Source: Akkermansia muciniphila
Lineage (GTDB): Bacteria; Verrucomicrobiota; Kiritimatiellia; RFP12; JAAYNR01
Direction: 5' to 3'
Length of the DNA: 56,607 nt
NCBI GenBank assembly: GCA_945870025.1
Contig: CAMBQN010000017.1
Coordinates: 1 to 56,607 of the forward strand
Below the pieces are notes generated by a model, which worked only from the letters and a program-made list of their open reading frames with translations, was not told the DNA's origin and searched no databases. Below, in pieces: positions 41,547 through 53,385 of this stretch. The position numbers and the translations under genes are program-made. The first letter of the stretch is position 1; each line of letters opens with the position of its first letter.

Positions 41547-43270
41547 GAATCCCCCCCGCCGCGCGCATCCGGTTGGAAAATAGCCGGATCCAGCTTCATG
41601 CCGCGCGCCTTGAGCTGTTCGAAAAAGGTGGGGACCGATCCGGTCGGGCGGTGCCGGCCGATGACCTTGCCGTCGCCGTCGATTCCCGTCTGGCTGAAGG
41701 TAAAGATTTCCTGCATGACGATCTGGGCGCCTTCGAGGCCGACGACTTCGGTGATGGAGGTGACTTTGCGGGTGCCGTCGCTCATGCGCGAGATTTGGAC
41801 GATGACATCGACCGCCGAGGCGATCTGTTCGCGAATGGCGCGCGAGGGGAGATCCATGCCCGCCATGAGCACGAGGGTCTCGACGCGGGAGATCACGTCG
41901 CGCGGCGAGTTGGCGTGCACCGTGGTGAGCGAGCCATCATGTCCCGTGTTCATCGCCTGGAGCATGTCGAGGGCCTCGCCGCCGCGACATTCACCCACGA
42001 TGATCCGGTCGGGCCTCATGCGCAGGGCGTTGCGGACTAGGTCGCGGATGATGACCGCGCCTCGGCCCTCGATGTTGGGCGGTCGCGATTCGAGACGAAC
42101 CACGTGAGGCTGGGCGAGGCGAAGTTCAGCCGCATCTTCAACGGTGAGGATCCGGTCCTCTTCCGGGATGAAGGCGCTGAGGGTGTTGAGGAGCGTCGTC
42201 TTGCCCGATCCGGTGCCACCGGAGACGATGATGTTTTTGCGCAGCAAGACGCAGATGCGCAGCAGATCGATCATCGGCTGGTTCCACGAGCCGAAACGGA
42301 CGAGATCCTGATCGGTAAAGGCGACTTTTGAAAATTTCCGGATGGTGATGCACGGACCGGAAAGGGAAAGGGGGTGGATAATCGCATTGACGCGCGAGCC
42401 GTCCGGGAGACGGGCGTCGACATAGGGTTGGCTCTCGTCGATCCGCCGGCCGATCGGCGAGACGATCCGTTCGATGATGGCCAGTACCGAGGCATCATCC
42501 ATAAAGGTCTCGCCCGTCAGTTCCACCCGGCCACCGCGTTCGACATAAATCTGCTGCGGGCCATTGACCATGATTTCGGTTATGGAGTCGTCATCCAGAA
42601 AATCATCCAGGGGACCGAAGCCCATGGCCTCATTGTAAATCTCGCGGGCGAGCCGGGCGGGGTCGATCCCGGGCGGGAGGCGCTGTTTCTCCTGGATCTC
42701 GCGGATGATGATGTCGAGCGTTTCGCGGGTCCGCTTTTGCAGCTCTTCGGTGTTGACGCGCGAGCTAGTGAGCCGTTTGAGGTCGATTCGCTGCAGGACT
42801 TCACGGTGAATCTGGTTTTTGACTTCGCGGCGGATCGCCGCCTGTGGATCTAACGCCGGAGCGGAGCGGGATACGGGCGTGCTGGCGACCGGCGGCGGCA
42901 GAGTGGCAACCGATGGGGCCGCGGGACGGGGTGGAGCCGGAACGGGCGCGCGAGGCGCTGCAGCCGGCACAACGGCCGGGAGCGTGAGCGAGAGGGTGTA
43001 GGGGCCGGCCACGATGGAATGGGTGGCTGCGGTGAGCGGACGGCACCCGTGAAGGATGGCGCCGTCGAGTTGGGTTCCGTTGCTGGAGTCGAGATCCTCG
43101 ATGGCCGATCCCTCCGGAGAAAGCGTCAGCACCGCATGACGCTCGCTCACGTCCGGAGAGCGCAGGCGGATGCCACAACCGTCGCCGCGCCCAATCAGGT
43201 AGATGCCGGACTGGAGGTCGAATGCAGCCGGCGGCTGGTCAGGGCGGACAATGGTGAGTTTGAAAGTCAT
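41543..43270 (-). CDS. tadA: FHA-domain fused TadA/CpaF pilus-assembly ATPase
   Basis: 575 residues. Residues 1-95 are an FHA domain ([34 protein letters not shown]), then a Pro/Ala linker. The VirB11/CpaF ATPase has Walker [19 protein letters not shown] near 350, the Asp box around [20 protein letters not shown], and [20 protein letters not shown] with a His box [12 protein letters not shown]. It powers Flp pilus assembly. FHA domains bind phosphothreonine, so activity may be gated by phosphorylation. The CpaF family normally lacks FHA, so this is a fusion. Confidence 0.94.
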   Translation of the reverse strand: MTFKLTIVRPDQPPAAFDLQSGIYLIGRGDGCGIRLRSPDVSERHAVLTLSPEGSAIEDLDSSNGTQLDGAILHGCRPLTAATHSIVAGPYTLSLTLPAVVPAAAPRAPVPAPPRPAAPSVATLPPPVASTPVSRSAPALDPQAAIRREVKNQIHREVLQRIDLKRLTSSRVNTEELQKRTRETLDIIIREIQEKQRLPPGIDPARLAREIYNEAMGFGPLDDFLDDDSITEIMVNGPQQIYVERGGRVELTGETFMDDASVLAIIERIVSPIGRRIDESQPYVDARLPDGSRVNAIIHPLSLSGPCITIRKFSKVAFTDQDLVRFGSWNQPMIDLLRICVLLRKNIIVSGGTGSGKTTLLNTLSAFIPEEDRILTVEDAAELRLAQPHVVRLESRPPNIEGRGAVIIRDLVRNALRMRPDRIIVGECRGGEALDMLQAMNTGHDGSLTTVHANSPRDVISRVETLVLMAGMDLPSRAIREQIASAVDVIVQISRMSDGTRKVTSITEVVGLEGAQIVMQEIFTFSQTGIDGDGKVIGRHRPTGSVPTFFEQLKARGMKLDPAIFQPDARGGGDS

Positions 43271-43287
43271 GATGGATCAGGGGGAAG

Positions 43288-44097
43288 TCAGTTGGTGCGT
43301 TTGCGCAGAAGTTCCTGACGGGCGATGTTGAGCTTCTTGATCGCATCCTGAATATGATCGAAGTTGACGCGCGGGGGATCGTTCTCGACGGCGACGTCAG
43401 AGGTGTTTCGCAGGGCCAGCACGAGGCGCCCTTTGATCTGTTCGGCGAAGACGAGCATCTCGGCCTCGCGGGGGGTTACGGAAAGAGTCACGGTGCTATA
43501 GGCCCCCGAGCGGCTGGTGGCGCTGAAGGTTTTTGCGGTTTCACGGCCCGTGGCGAGAATCGTTACGTTTTGGAGCACGGTGAGGGTCACCAGTTCCAGT
43601 TCGAGCGGATTGCGTGCGGAGGGAAAACTGAAGGTGCCGAGCACGTCGACCCGGTCATTGGGACGGACCATGCCGCTGACCGAGGCGGAGCCGCTGACGT
43701 TGATCGAGAGGGCGCGCATCTGGTTCGGAATGTCGTCGGCCATGCCGCGCGAGCCAGGCGCGCCGCCCTCGAGATCAGACCAGAAGACGGGAGCGAGATG
43801 TTCCAGCAGGCGCATCGTTTTGCGCCCAAACAGAAATTGGGCGTCTTCGCTGAGGACCGCATGGCCGCGGACGGCGCTTTCCGGAACGGAGTTCACGCCG
43901 AGGTCGGTGTGCTGCAGCACGGTGCCTGCTGGGAGGTCGCGCTTGACCACCACGATATTAATCATCCGTTGCGATTTACGAAAATCGGCGATGACCTTGG
44001 CGACCTCTCGGTCCTTGACATTGAGATACTGCTTGGTGAACAGGGCGGCCAGCATGCCGATGACGACGGAGATGATCAGAATAAGTTTTTGTTTCAT
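43288..44097 (-). CDS. cpaB: Flp pilus assembly protein CpaB/RcpC
   Basis: 269 residues from ATG at 44097 (the frame extends further without support). One N-terminal membrane helix (KLILIISVVIGMLAALF), then an SAF-type domain (VVVKRDLPAGTVLQHTDLGV) and the RcpC domain (ALSINVSGSASVSGMVRPND, RVDVLGTF). The C-terminal half has a beta-rich repeat (VTLSVTPREAEMLVFAEQIK) and ends in a basic tail. CpaB is a periplasmic connector between secretin and platform. No secretin gene is present in this cluster. Confidence 0.92.
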   Translation of the reverse strand: MKQKLILIISVVIGMLAALFTKQYLNVKDREVAKVIADFRKSQRMINIVVVKRDLPAGTVLQHTDLGVNSVPESAVRGHAVLSEDAQFLFGRKTMRLLEHLAPVFWSDLEGGAPGSRGMADDIPNQMRALSINVSGSASVSGMVRPNDRVDVLGTFSFPSARNPLELELVTLTVLQNVTILATGRETAKTFSATSRSGAYSTVTLSVTPREAEMLVFAEQIKGRLVLALRNTSDVAVENDPPRVNFDHIQDAIKKLNIARQELLRKRTN

Positions 44098-44134
44098 AAG
44101 CGGCACTTCCGATGCTGAATGGGACTGCGAGAGT

Positions 44135-44815
44135 TTACCGCGATTGCCCGATGCGTTGCAAGAGCGTAATGCGGGTGGAGCCGAGGGTGTCGTCCGGCTG
44201 GGCCAGAATGGCGCAGGTTTCCTGACGGCGCTGATAAAGCGCAAGCGAGCGGGTCGGAGGAGCGGCGAGCGCCCAGCCGGCCGCGATCATCAGGCCGCTC
44301 ATTTCACGCGCGGCCACCGCAGGCGGGCTGGGGACGGTGGCCGTGACGAGGGTGGCGCGGGTGGCGGCGAGGGTGGCGGTGAAGGTCAACGCTGCGTTTG
44401 CCGGACGGGGGAGGTCGGGCCAGCTCGGTTCAGTGGCGCGATTCGCGCGCGGCGGTTTCTGGGTGATCAGGATGGCGAGGGTCTTGTCGATACTCGCCGG
44501 AAGGATCAGCAGGTGAAGCAGATCCGAGCCGGAAGCCCCCGTGATCAATAGCGCGTCGGCGTCGGTTTGCGGCGGGGCGATCCCGAGTGCGCGCGACAGA
44601 TCGGCGGCACGTTCGGCAGGAGAGCCGGAGAAGCCGAAGGCGGTGATCTGGGCCGGTTCTCCGTTGACCGTGGCATCCGAACGGTAGACCGCTTCGCCGC
44701 CGATGGTGGAGAGGCGGTCAGCGGCGCTGCCGCCGAGGGTTCGAAAGACATCGGCCAGCAGAGCCGTAGCGGCTGCGGTGGCGACCAGAGTCAACACGGG
44801 GCGGAGGCAACGCAT
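44135..44815 (-). CDS. Exported protein of unknown function within the Tad locus
   Basis: 226 residues from ATG at 44815, which overlaps the upstream stop by one base (TGATG). The N-terminus is a signal peptide or anchor (PVLTLVATAAATALLADVF). The body is Ala/Thr-rich with a predicted alpha/beta pattern (GEPAQITAFGFSGSPAERAA) and no known motif. Position and coupling between the TadE-like gene and cpaB suggest an accessory pilus-assembly component; nothing in the sequence confirms this. Confidence 0.65.
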   Translation of the reverse strand: MRCLRPVLTLVATAAATALLADVFRTLGGSAADRLSTIGGEAVYRSDATVNGEPAQITAFGFSGSPAERAADLSRALGIAPPQTDADALLITGASGSDLLHLLILPASIDKTLAILITQKPPRANRATEPSWPDLPRPANAALTFTATLAATRATLVTATVPSPPAVAAREMSGLMIAAGWALAAPPTRSLALYQRRQETCAILAQPDDTLGSTRITLLQRIGQSR

Positions 44816-45339
44816 CAATAGATCCCTCCTAAAAGCGGAATCCAGACGGAGTGGCGGACGGTAACCGTGGGCCGATCAAACAGAAACGTGCGTACGGCAG
44901 GGTCAACGACGATGGTCACCGGAGGCGCTGATGATTCAATAAAGGAGAGCTCGGTGGTCGGCAATTGAGATTCGTGCATCAGCGGCATCGCGTTGTCATG
45001 CGAGAGCGGATCCAGACGATCCCAATCAGCCGGGTCGTTGACGGAACGATCCGCGATGGTAGTGAGGGTTTGCGCGGACCCCGTAATCGGGGTGTCGTCA
45101 TCGGTATGGCGGATGTCGTCGTTCCCATCGTCCCACGTGAAGATGTAAGGCGGAGTCGAGAGATAGGGAATTCCGCTCAACGCCTGTTCGCCAACCTCTC
45201 CGCGAACAGTCGTGGTCAGACTCCGGTGGGCGTTTGAAACGTAAAAAAACTGGATGCCACCGGCGAGGATTATGACGATGACGATGATCCCAATGATCAA
45301 CTCGACGAATGCCTGTCCATTGCGGGTGTTAGTGTCCAC
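44815..45339 (-). CDS. TadE-like pseudopilin
   Basis: 174 residues from GTG at 45339 with GGAGGAA 6 nt upstream, overlapping the end of the preceding gene by 11 bp. The N-terminus NTRNGQAFVELIIGIIVIVI is the TadE-type single helix with a Gly-Gln...Glu class III prepilin cleavage context. The rest is soluble, Asp-rich and beta-rich, ending in hydrophobic VWIPLLGGIY. It is probably a minor pilin of the Flp fibre or its assembly machine. Confidence 0.8.
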   Translation of the reverse strand: MDTNTRNGQAFVELIIGIIVIVIILAGGIQFFYVSNAHRSLTTTVRGEVGEQALSGIPYLSTPPYIFTWDDGNDDIRHTDDDTPITGSAQTLTTIADRSVNDPADWDRLDPLSHDNAMPLMHESQLPTTELSFIESSAPPVTIVVDPAVRTFLFDRPTVTVRHSVWIPLLGGIY

Positions 45340-46762
45340 GGCGCGTTCCTCCCCCCGGGCTGCCGCCCGGTCCACCGCCCGGAGGGACGATGCATTTGGC
45401 GCTGTTGAGGCTGAGCCACAAGGCGCCTGCAGCTCGGAAAGCGGGGTTCTCCCAGATCGTCAGTGTCACGCAATACGCGCACCCCGGTTGGAGGGTGCCA
45501 GTAGCGACATAAATGGGAAGATGTTCCATGAGATGGCGCCGCCATTCAATATCGAAAAACCCGTCACTGCCGGTCGAGGCGGCATCGATGGGGATGAGAC
45601 GGATGTCGTGGTAGGCGGGGAGAACAATCGACCAGGCATCGGGGCGGATACGCTCGCCATCGGCCTCCAAGTAGCCGAAGGGTTTGGCGGCGGCGGTCCA
45701 AAGAATGGTGTCGGAACGGTTTGAACCGTCCAGACCGGGGGTCAGGCGGGAGGCGACGGTTTCGACGCGGATGACGGCATCGGCGCCGCTGTAATCATAC
45801 TGCGGCAGAACCGGTCCGGTGATCGGAAAGGGCGCGGGACCGTCGGGATTCATCGTCGCCCAATTGCCCCAGCGTCCGGGGTTATAGGCATACCATGACT
45901 GAACGGTTTGTGTCGCTTGGGTGGTGATAAGCGTGGGGTCGAGACCGGCTTGCGCGGCAAGCATCTTCAGCGCGGAGGTGTCGATCACGTGATCCAAGAC
46001 TAACGAGCTGCGGTTCAGATGGAGGGCAAAAAACTCGGCGTTCTCAAAGTTGTGCGTCGTGGCATTGGGAAGCGGCGGCCAGAAGGTGTGATCGGTGTAA
46101 TTGGTGAGGAGATCCGGGTAGTTGTGGTAAAACCAGCACCAATTCTTGCTGGCGACGGCTTCATAGAATGCGCGCTGATGGAGGATGTGGCCGCCGATGC
46201 TGTCGGTGTACAACTGGGCATTGTCCGGGCCGGCGGCGACGCCGTCGTTGGCGATGGCATCGAGCATGTCGGCGTAGTCAGTCCAGGCTCCTAAATAGGG
46301 CTCTGGAAACAACATGGTGCCGCCGATGATGGTGGTGTACGTGTTGCGGACGGTATTGGCGTGCTCATGAACGACCGCGGTATAATTGGAGTTAGCATAA
46401 ACGCCGTTCAGCTTGGCGGCTTGCTGGGATGCGGCGAAGGCGGCCATGGGACCGGTGAAGCAGAGGCGCGCCTGCATGTTGGCGAGGGCGTCGTCGGCTA
46501 CATCATCTCCGGCGCTGATGGCGAGCGCGCGCAGCAGATTGGCCTCGCCGATCAGGTTGAGCGTGGAGCCCTGCCAGCGGGCGGCGGCCAAGACGGAGGC
46601 GTCGCCCGCGTCCTGACTCTTGCCCTTCATGAAGACGATGCGCCGGATGTCGACGGACCACAGCACCATGAAAGCCAGCACGACCAGCGCCATCAGCAGG
46701 AATATGGCGATCTGGCCGCTTCGGCGGGCGGCGTTCGGTGGCGATATGGGATGTGCGGCCAT
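45329..46762 (-). CDS. TadG-like Tad-locus protein
   Basis: 477 residues from ATG at 46762 (a TTG at 46771 is in frame). The N-terminus RRSGQIAIFLLMALVVLAFM is a TadG-type anchor with GQIA... in place of the pilin cleavage motif, followed by VDIRRIVFMKGKSQDAGDAS, the conserved D-x-A/GD-A segment of TadG/'putative Flp pilus-assembly' proteins. The large extracellular part is Trp/Tyr/Asn-rich with two Cys pairs. The tail is Gly/Pro-rich (PGGGPGGSPGGGT). It probably acts as the tip or anchor of the pilus. Confidence 0.8.
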   Translation of the reverse strand: MAAHPISPPNAARRSGQIAIFLLMALVVLAFMVLWSVDIRRIVFMKGKSQDAGDASVLAAARWQGSTLNLIGEANLLRALAISAGDDVADDALANMQARLCFTGPMAAFAASQQAAKLNGVYANSNYTAVVHEHANTVRNTYTTIIGGTMLFPEPYLGAWTDYADMLDAIANDGVAAGPDNAQLYTDSIGGHILHQRAFYEAVASKNWCWFYHNYPDLLTNYTDHTFWPPLPNATTHNFENAEFFALHLNRSSLVLDHVIDTSALKMLAAQAGLDPTLITTQATQTVQSWYAYNPGRWGNWATMNPDGPAPFPITGPVLPQYDYSGADAVIRVETVASRLTPGLDGSNRSDTILWTAAAKPFGYLEADGERIRPDAWSIVLPAYHDIRLIPIDAASTGSDGFFDIEWRRHLMEHLPIYVATGTLQPGCAYCVTLTIWENPAFRAAGALWLSLNSAKCIVPPGGGPGGSPGGGTRRGH

Positions 46763-46767
46763 AGGTG

Positions 46768-47439
46768 TCAATAGTTCTGATCATCCAAGTAGAGCGCATA
46801 ATGGTTTTCGATATCGGCGGCTCCTTCGAGGTGCAGAGGCTCAACCACGCGTCCGTCCAGAATGCCACTCCCGCCTCGAATCACGGAAATGAGCATGTCG
46901 AGCGGCTGACGAACGCGAACACGGAAGGCGGCGAATTTACCGGGGTCCAAAACGCCGGCATAATGAAGAGACACGTCGTCCCAGCGCTCATAATCGAGAA
47001 TGGCTTCGGCCCACTCCTGCCAGGGTGAATAGAGATAGTCGGGAATGCGGCCCAGCTCGACGCCGACCTTGGGCGATGCAGGCGTGGATTTGATCGCCAG
47101 GTCCCAGACCTCGCCCGGAGTCATGAATTGCCAGGAATGATTCAGAATGGGGTCGGCGCCCACGGAAATATCGGCCGGCTCGAGCAATCGCCCCGCATTG
47201 GGAATAGCCGCTACGCGCATCACCTTGTGCACCATCCACTGGTTGAAACCGACCGTGCGCGCCCGCGCCGCCCGCGCGGCGGCGTGATCGAGCACATCGC
47301 GCGAAGCGTAGCCCAGGCACAGTTGGAAAAAGAGGAAGAAGATGAGGCAGATGAAAATGAGCGCCACGCACGACTCCACCATCGCCTGCCCGCACCGGCT
47401 GCGACATCCATCGCCACCTCTGGCAGCCCCCGTTGACAT
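46768..47439 (-). CDS. TadE/TadF-like pseudopilin
   Basis: 223 residues. CGQAMVESCVALIFICLIFF is a prepilin-like signal (Gly, then Glu at +5) with a long hydrophobic helix, and HAAARAARARTVGFN follows as in TadE proteins. The remainder is a soluble extracellular domain. It lies between the Flp pilins and the TadG-like gene, six bases from the latter's ATG. Confidence 0.82.
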   Translation of the reverse strand: MSTGAARGGDGCRSRCGQAMVESCVALIFICLIFFLFFQLCLGYASRDVLDHAAARAARARTVGFNQWMVHKVMRVAAIPNAGRLLEPADISVGADPILNHSWQFMTPGEVWDLAIKSTPASPKVGVELGRIPDYLYSPWQEWAEAILDYERWDDVSLHYAGVLDPGKFAAFRVRVRQPLDMLISVIRGGSGILDGRVVEPLHLEGAADIENHYALYLDDQNY

Positions 47440-47455
47440 GGTATCCTATGCCCGC

Positions 47456-47695
47456 TTAGGGCGCACCGACAGTCCCGTCGGCGTTGAGATCCTGAACTGG
47501 GTTTTCACTCAACGCATCATACTTCGCCACCGCCTCATCACCGACCTCTTTGTCCAAGGCAGAAGTCGCACCCGTAGCCTTCTTTCCAATGGCCTTGCCA
47601 AACTTGGAGAAGAGCGCGATCAGGGTGATGGCAATCAGTACGACAATGATGATATACTCAACCATCGTCTGACCTTTTCGTGAGGACATGCGCAT
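47456..47695 (-). CDS. Flp-type IVb pilin
   Basis: 79 residues from ATG at 47695, AAAGGAG 6 nt upstream. The class III leader is short, RKG^QTMVEYIIIVVLIAIT, with cleavage after Gly and Glu at +5, as in Flp pilins. The C-terminal part (KKATGATSALDKEVGDEAVA) is longer and more acidic than in classic Flp. It is probably the major pilin. It needs a TadV/CpaA prepilin peptidase, which is not in the window. Confidence 0.93.
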   Translation of the reverse strand: MRMSSRKGQTMVEYIIIVVLIAITLIALFSKFGKAIGKKATGATSALDKEVGDEAVAKYDALSENPVQDLNADGTVGAP

Positions 47696-47732
47696 AGCCG
47701 CTCCTTTCCGCCTGACGGCGGGTGTTGTGCAT

Positions 47733-47933
47733 TCATGGGTAGTCGGACGCAACAAGGTCCAAAACCCGGTTAGATTGCTGCCGCAATGTGTACATGAGCA
47801 CCCCCAACGTGGTGAGCGCGGCAAACAGCGAGATCAACACTATGACGTATTCGACCATCGCTTGTCCGCCACGCCGCGACCTCATCGGCTTGTGCATCCA
47901 TGCACGCATTATCAGTAACAACGGTGCAACCAT
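47733..47933 (-). CDS. Second Flp-like pilin
   Basis: 66 residues from the outermost ATG at 47933; internal ATGs (47909, 47900, 47885) are possible. RRGGQAMVEYVIVLISLFAA carries the Gly^Gln-Ala-Met-Val-Glu prepilin site. The mature peptide is only about 43 residues, ending LRQQSNRVLDLVASDYP. No ribosome site is seen for the outermost start, which coincides with the expected transcription start of the promoter at 47940-47968. It is the first gene of the Tad operon and may be a minor pilin. Confidence 0.82.
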   Translation of the reverse strand: MVAPLLLIMRAWMHKPMRSRRGGQAMVEYVIVLISLFAALTTLGVLMYTLRQQSNRVLDLVASDYP

Positions 47934-47939
47934 GGAATC

Positions 47940-47968
47940 ATTGTAAGACAGACGATGCGGAATGGCAA
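47940..47968 (-). promoter_or_regulatory. Putative sigma70 promoter of the Tad/Flp operon
   Basis: On the minus strand, TTGCCA (47968-47963), 17-bp spacer, TACAAT (47945-47940). Transcription is expected at about 47933, the first base of the pilin ATG. Confidence 0.65.
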
Positions 47969-48008
47969 TAGGTAATTTAATGGGTTTTTTTGAGGGTTTT
48001 TTTGAGCG

Positions 48009-48032
48009 GTGTGAGAGTGTGAGTGGGTGGGC
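48009..48032. repeat. Short octamer array GTGTGAGA/GTGTGAGT/GGGTGGGC
   Basis: Three 8-bp units related to the array at 32511, in the gap between the Tad promoter and enolase. Two GGGTTTTTTTGA runs precede them (about 47980-48005). Confidence 0.5.
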
Positions 48033-48037
48033 GATGA

Positions 48038-50331
<2,294 letters not shown>

Positions 50332-50501
50332 GGAAATAGGTGAGAGTGCGGATGACACTCACCCGCCAGGAGACAGAAAACACCGCGAATCGTGGCGAAA
50401 ATTTTGGGAAAGGGCAAGCGCAATATTTTTACGGGAACAAATATCGCACCACCTGCGTCTAAACAAACCATGCGGCATGATGGGCATGCGGCAACAGGAG
50501 A

Positions 50502-50530
50502 TGGACAATTTCGCCGTCGCGGGGTATGCT
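50502..50530 (+). promoter_or_regulatory. Putative sigma70 promoter of the DUF4139-like operon
   Basis: TGGACA (50502-50507), 17-bp spacer, TATGCT (50525-50530), about 100 bp before the first start at 50631. Confidence 0.6.
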
Positions 50531-50630
50531 GTCTCCCGTGGAGAGCAAAATGATGAGCGTCAGATCCAATAAACACCCCGCGAGGGACGTATCAGGAATG
50601 ATGTGTCGTGTCACCAAGAGGAGTTCAATC

Positions 50631-51905
50631 ATGAGAAACCATCCCGTATCCCTGTTTTCCACCTGGCTCGCGCTGATCGCGGCGGCGGGCCTGCTCTGGC
50701 CGGTTGCGGCTTCGGCCCGGATCAAGCTGATCACCCTGCCCCTGCGCGAACGCGTGGAAATTCAGCTCGATCATCCCAACGCCACGCTGGTTGAGGAGGA
50801 ACGCATCGTTCCCCTAGTCAAGACACTCAAGGCTGAGGAACCCAATCAGGTGGATTTCTCCTGGGCCAATACCGCCATCGATCCGCAAACCATCGTGTTC
50901 CGCGTGATTGGACCGGCGGAGGGCGGTCGCAACGCGGGCATGGATGTCAAGGTGCTCTCCGTCAGCTATCCGCCGAACGAGCAGGCGCTGGTGTGGCAGG
51001 TGGCGGCCAGCCAGAGCGGCGCGGCGCGCGTGCGCATCAGCTACATCCTGGGCAATCTGTCCAAGAGCTTCAATTACCGCGCCGTGGCCGCCAACGACGA
51101 GCAAACGCTGATGCTCAGCCAGTACATGCGGCTGCAAAACATGGCCAACGAGGAGTTTCTTTCGAACTTTGCCGCCGACAAGGGCGCCAACCTCTGGGCG
51201 GGGTGGGGGAGGAAGTTCACCCGCCCAGTGGGCATCAATGAGACCAAGGAGATGCTGGTCGAGAAGTTTGCCCGTGTGCCGGTGCGCAAGACCTACACCT
51301 GCAATCCGGCGGAGTTTGACTATCTGGACCGGCCGCAGAACAAGCTGCGCGTGCCCATGCACTATGTGCTGAAGAACGACAAGGCCAACAATCTCGGCAC
51401 GGGGCCGCTCCCCTTCGGCAAGGTGCGCATTTTCATCGAGCCCAAGGACCCGCAAGATCTGGCCATGTCCGCCACCTTCCTGGGCGAGGATTGGGGACGG
51501 TTCACGCCGCTGGATGATGAAATGAAGCTTTTCCTCGGCGTGGCGCAGGACATTGTCGTCACCCGAACCATCGATAAGAGCGACCGCCGCCGCGTCGCGG
51601 GCAACCTCTATGACCAGGAGGTCGTCATCAAGTACGAGATCGAGAATTTCAAGGATAAGCCGGTCGTGCTGGATATCAAGGAGAACCTTCGCTACGTCCG
51701 GCGCGAGATCCCCAACGTCGGCGACACCGGGCGCGATGTCCAGTGGGAGATCCTGCCCGCGACCGACCTCGAGGGCGGCGTGGACAAGGAGAAGTCCACC
51801 TTTGAAGAGGTGCTGTTCCACATTCCGCTCCCCGCGCGCGACAAGAACGGCAAGGCCGAGAAACGGGTCCGCAAACTGAACATCGTCTTCCACAACGAAT
51901 GGTGA
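50631..51905 (+). CDS. Secreted DUF4139-like protein, divergent first paralogue
   Basis: 424 residues from ATG at 50631 (AGAGGAG 8 nt upstream); a longer frame from 50526 overlaps the promoter. Signal peptide LFSTWLALIAAAGLLWPVAASA. The body is beta-rich and shares ordered segments with the two following genes: VDFSWANTAIDPQTIVFRV against LQFSWANTLIDPSSVEIRF, an ARVRISYILGNLSKSFNYRA strand pair, and the late RTIDKS...VVIKYEIENFKDKP region. Such 'mucoidy inhibitor A-like' proteins are envelope-located; function unknown. The spacing to the next gene is 31 bp. Confidence 0.82.
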   Translation: MRNHPVSLFSTWLALIAAAGLLWPVAASARIKLITLPLRERVEIQLDHPNATLVEEERIVPLVKTLKAEEPNQVDFSWANTAIDPQTIVFRVIGPAEGGRNAGMDVKVLSVSYPPNEQALVWQVAASQSGAARVRISYILGNLSKSFNYRAVAANDEQTLMLSQYMRLQNMANEEFLSNFAADKGANLWAGWGRKFTRPVGINETKEMLVEKFARVPVRKTYTCNPAEFDYLDRPQNKLRVPMHYVLKNDKANNLGTGPLPFGKVRIFIEPKDPQDLAMSATFLGEDWGRFTPLDDEMKLFLGVAQDIVVTRTIDKSDRRRVAGNLYDQEVVIKYEIENFKDKPVVLDIKENLRYVRREIPNVGDTGRDVQWEILPATDLEGGVDKEKSTFEEVLFHIPLPARDKNGKAEKRVRKLNIVFHNEW

Positions 51906-51936
51906 GCGCCGTCCTTGCGCCTTCTGGAGGTATCTT

Positions 51937-53385
51937 ATGAAACGCCAATCCGCCACTTTTCTGATGACCGCGCTGCTGCTCGTCGCCGCCGCGCCCCGCC
52001 TGGCCCCGGCCCGAAATGTGGACCTCTCCACCGTGCCGCGCCGCGACACGGTGCAGTTGACCATCTACAACAGCGAGGACCTGACGCTGGTGCGGGAGAT
52101 GCGCACGCTGACGTTCAAGAAGGGACTGAACGGCCTGCAGTTTTCGTGGGCCAACACGCTGATCGACCCCTCGTCGGTCGAAATCCGTTTTTTGTCCCAA
52201 GCCGACAAGCTCAGCCTGCTGGATACCACCTATCCGCATGACAAGCCGCAGATGCTCTCCTGGAACGTGGTCAGTGAGTTCGACGGCGACGCCACCGTCG
52301 AGATCACCTACTTCACCAGCGGCATCACCTGGAGCGCCGACTACCTGCTGACGAGCGATGCGGACGAAAAGAGCCTCTCGTTCGAGGGGTTCGTGCGGGT
52401 GGCCAACAACAGCGGCGAGGACTACGAGCAGGCGCAGGTGCGGCTGGTGGTGGGCACGATCAACCTGGTCGAAAAGATCGCGCAACTGGCGCAGATCCGC
52501 ATGGATCAGGTCGCGCAGCTCGAGGGGGCGAAACGCGACGAGCTTCGCCGCATGGTGGCCAAAGATGCGATGAATATGCCGCGGCCCAGCGCGCCTCCTG
52601 GCGTGACTGGCGGTTTTGCCATGTCCGCGGCGGAGGAGAAGAAGATCATCAAGGAGGGCCTCTCCGAGTACTTCATCTTCCGAATTCCCGGATCGGAGAC
52701 GATTCCCAACGGCTGGTCCAAGCGGCTGCGGGCCATCGAGGCGCAGCAAGTGCCGTTCAAGGTGCAGTACCGCTACCGGCCCGCACAGTACGGCGACCAA
52801 CTGGTCAGGATGTATCTCTTCACGAATGACGTGCCGTCCAAGCTCGGCTCCGCGCCGCTGCCGGATGGCGTGATCCGCGTCTTCCGCCTCAACGGCCGCG
52901 ACGGCCTCTCCTACCTGGCGCAGCAGCCCACGAAGTACATCCCCATCGGCGACAAGGTCGAAGTCAACCTGGGCCCTGACCCGGAGGTGATATTCGAACT
53001 GATCAAGCTGCGGGCCTCCCGCGACAACATTTGGATGCAGGTGAACGGCGCTAACGTGTTCCGGCGGGTGGACGACGGTGCGCTGAACATAGAAGTCAAC
53101 AGCTCGGTCAACGGATGGGACGATCACGAGGTCTTCACCCAGCGGATTCGGAACTACACCGCCAAGTCGATCGAGGTCGAGGTGCGGCGCCCATTCGCGG
53201 GTCATGTCGATTTCCGCAGCAGCCTGCCCGGCGTCAAGCTCTTCGACTTCCAGACGGTGGAATTCACGGCTCCGGTGGCGGCGGGGAAGAAGGCCGACTG
53301 TATGTTTGAGATCCTGCGCCATCAAGGTCGCAATTCCAAGCAGAACAACATCACGCTGGTCAACGCGGAAATCTTTATTCCATGA
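51937..53385 (+). CDS. Secreted DUF4139-like protein, tandem copy 1
   Basis: 482 residues, GGAGG upstream. Signal peptide FLMTALLLVAAAPRLAPA, then RNVDLSTVPRRDTVQLTIYN. Residues 29-181 and about 227-482 are nearly identical to the following gene, while the linker from about 182 to 226 (MDQVAQLEGAKRDELRRMVA, then a Pro-rich PRPSAPPGVTGG) is unrelated. The conserved half ends with TYFTSGITWSADYLLTS, a DUF4139 hallmark. Role unknown; probably periplasmic or surface-exposed. Overlaps the next gene by 4 bp. Confidence 0.85.
   Translation: MKRQSATFLMTALLLVAAAPRLAPARNVDLSTVPRRDTVQLTIYNSEDLTLVREMRTLTFKKGLNGLQFSWANTLIDPSSVEIRFLSQADKLSLLDTTYPHDKPQMLSWNVVSEFDGDATVEITYFTSGITWSADYLLTSDADEKSLSFEGFVRVANNSGEDYEQAQVRLVVGTINLVEKIAQLAQIRMDQVAQLEGAKRDELRRMVAKDAMNMPRPSAPPGVTGGFAMSAAEEKKIIKEGLSEYFIFRIPGSETIPNGWSKRLRAIEAQQVPFKVQYRYRPAQYGDQLVRMYLFTNDVPSKLGSAPLPDGVIRVFRLNGRDGLSYLAQQPTKYIPIGDKVEVNLGPDPEVIFELIKLRASRDNIWMQVNGANVFRRVDDGALNIEVNSSVNGWDDHEVFTQRIRNYTAKSIEVEVRRPFAGHVDFRSSLPGVKLFDFQTVEFTAPVAAGKKADCMFEILRHQGRNSKQNNITLVNAEIFIP

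Noticed and set aside
50332-50630. Cobalamin riboswitch upstream of the BtuF-like gene
   Set aside because: The minus-strand leader has a GGTGCG-like piece but lacks the B12-box core and the conserved paired elements.
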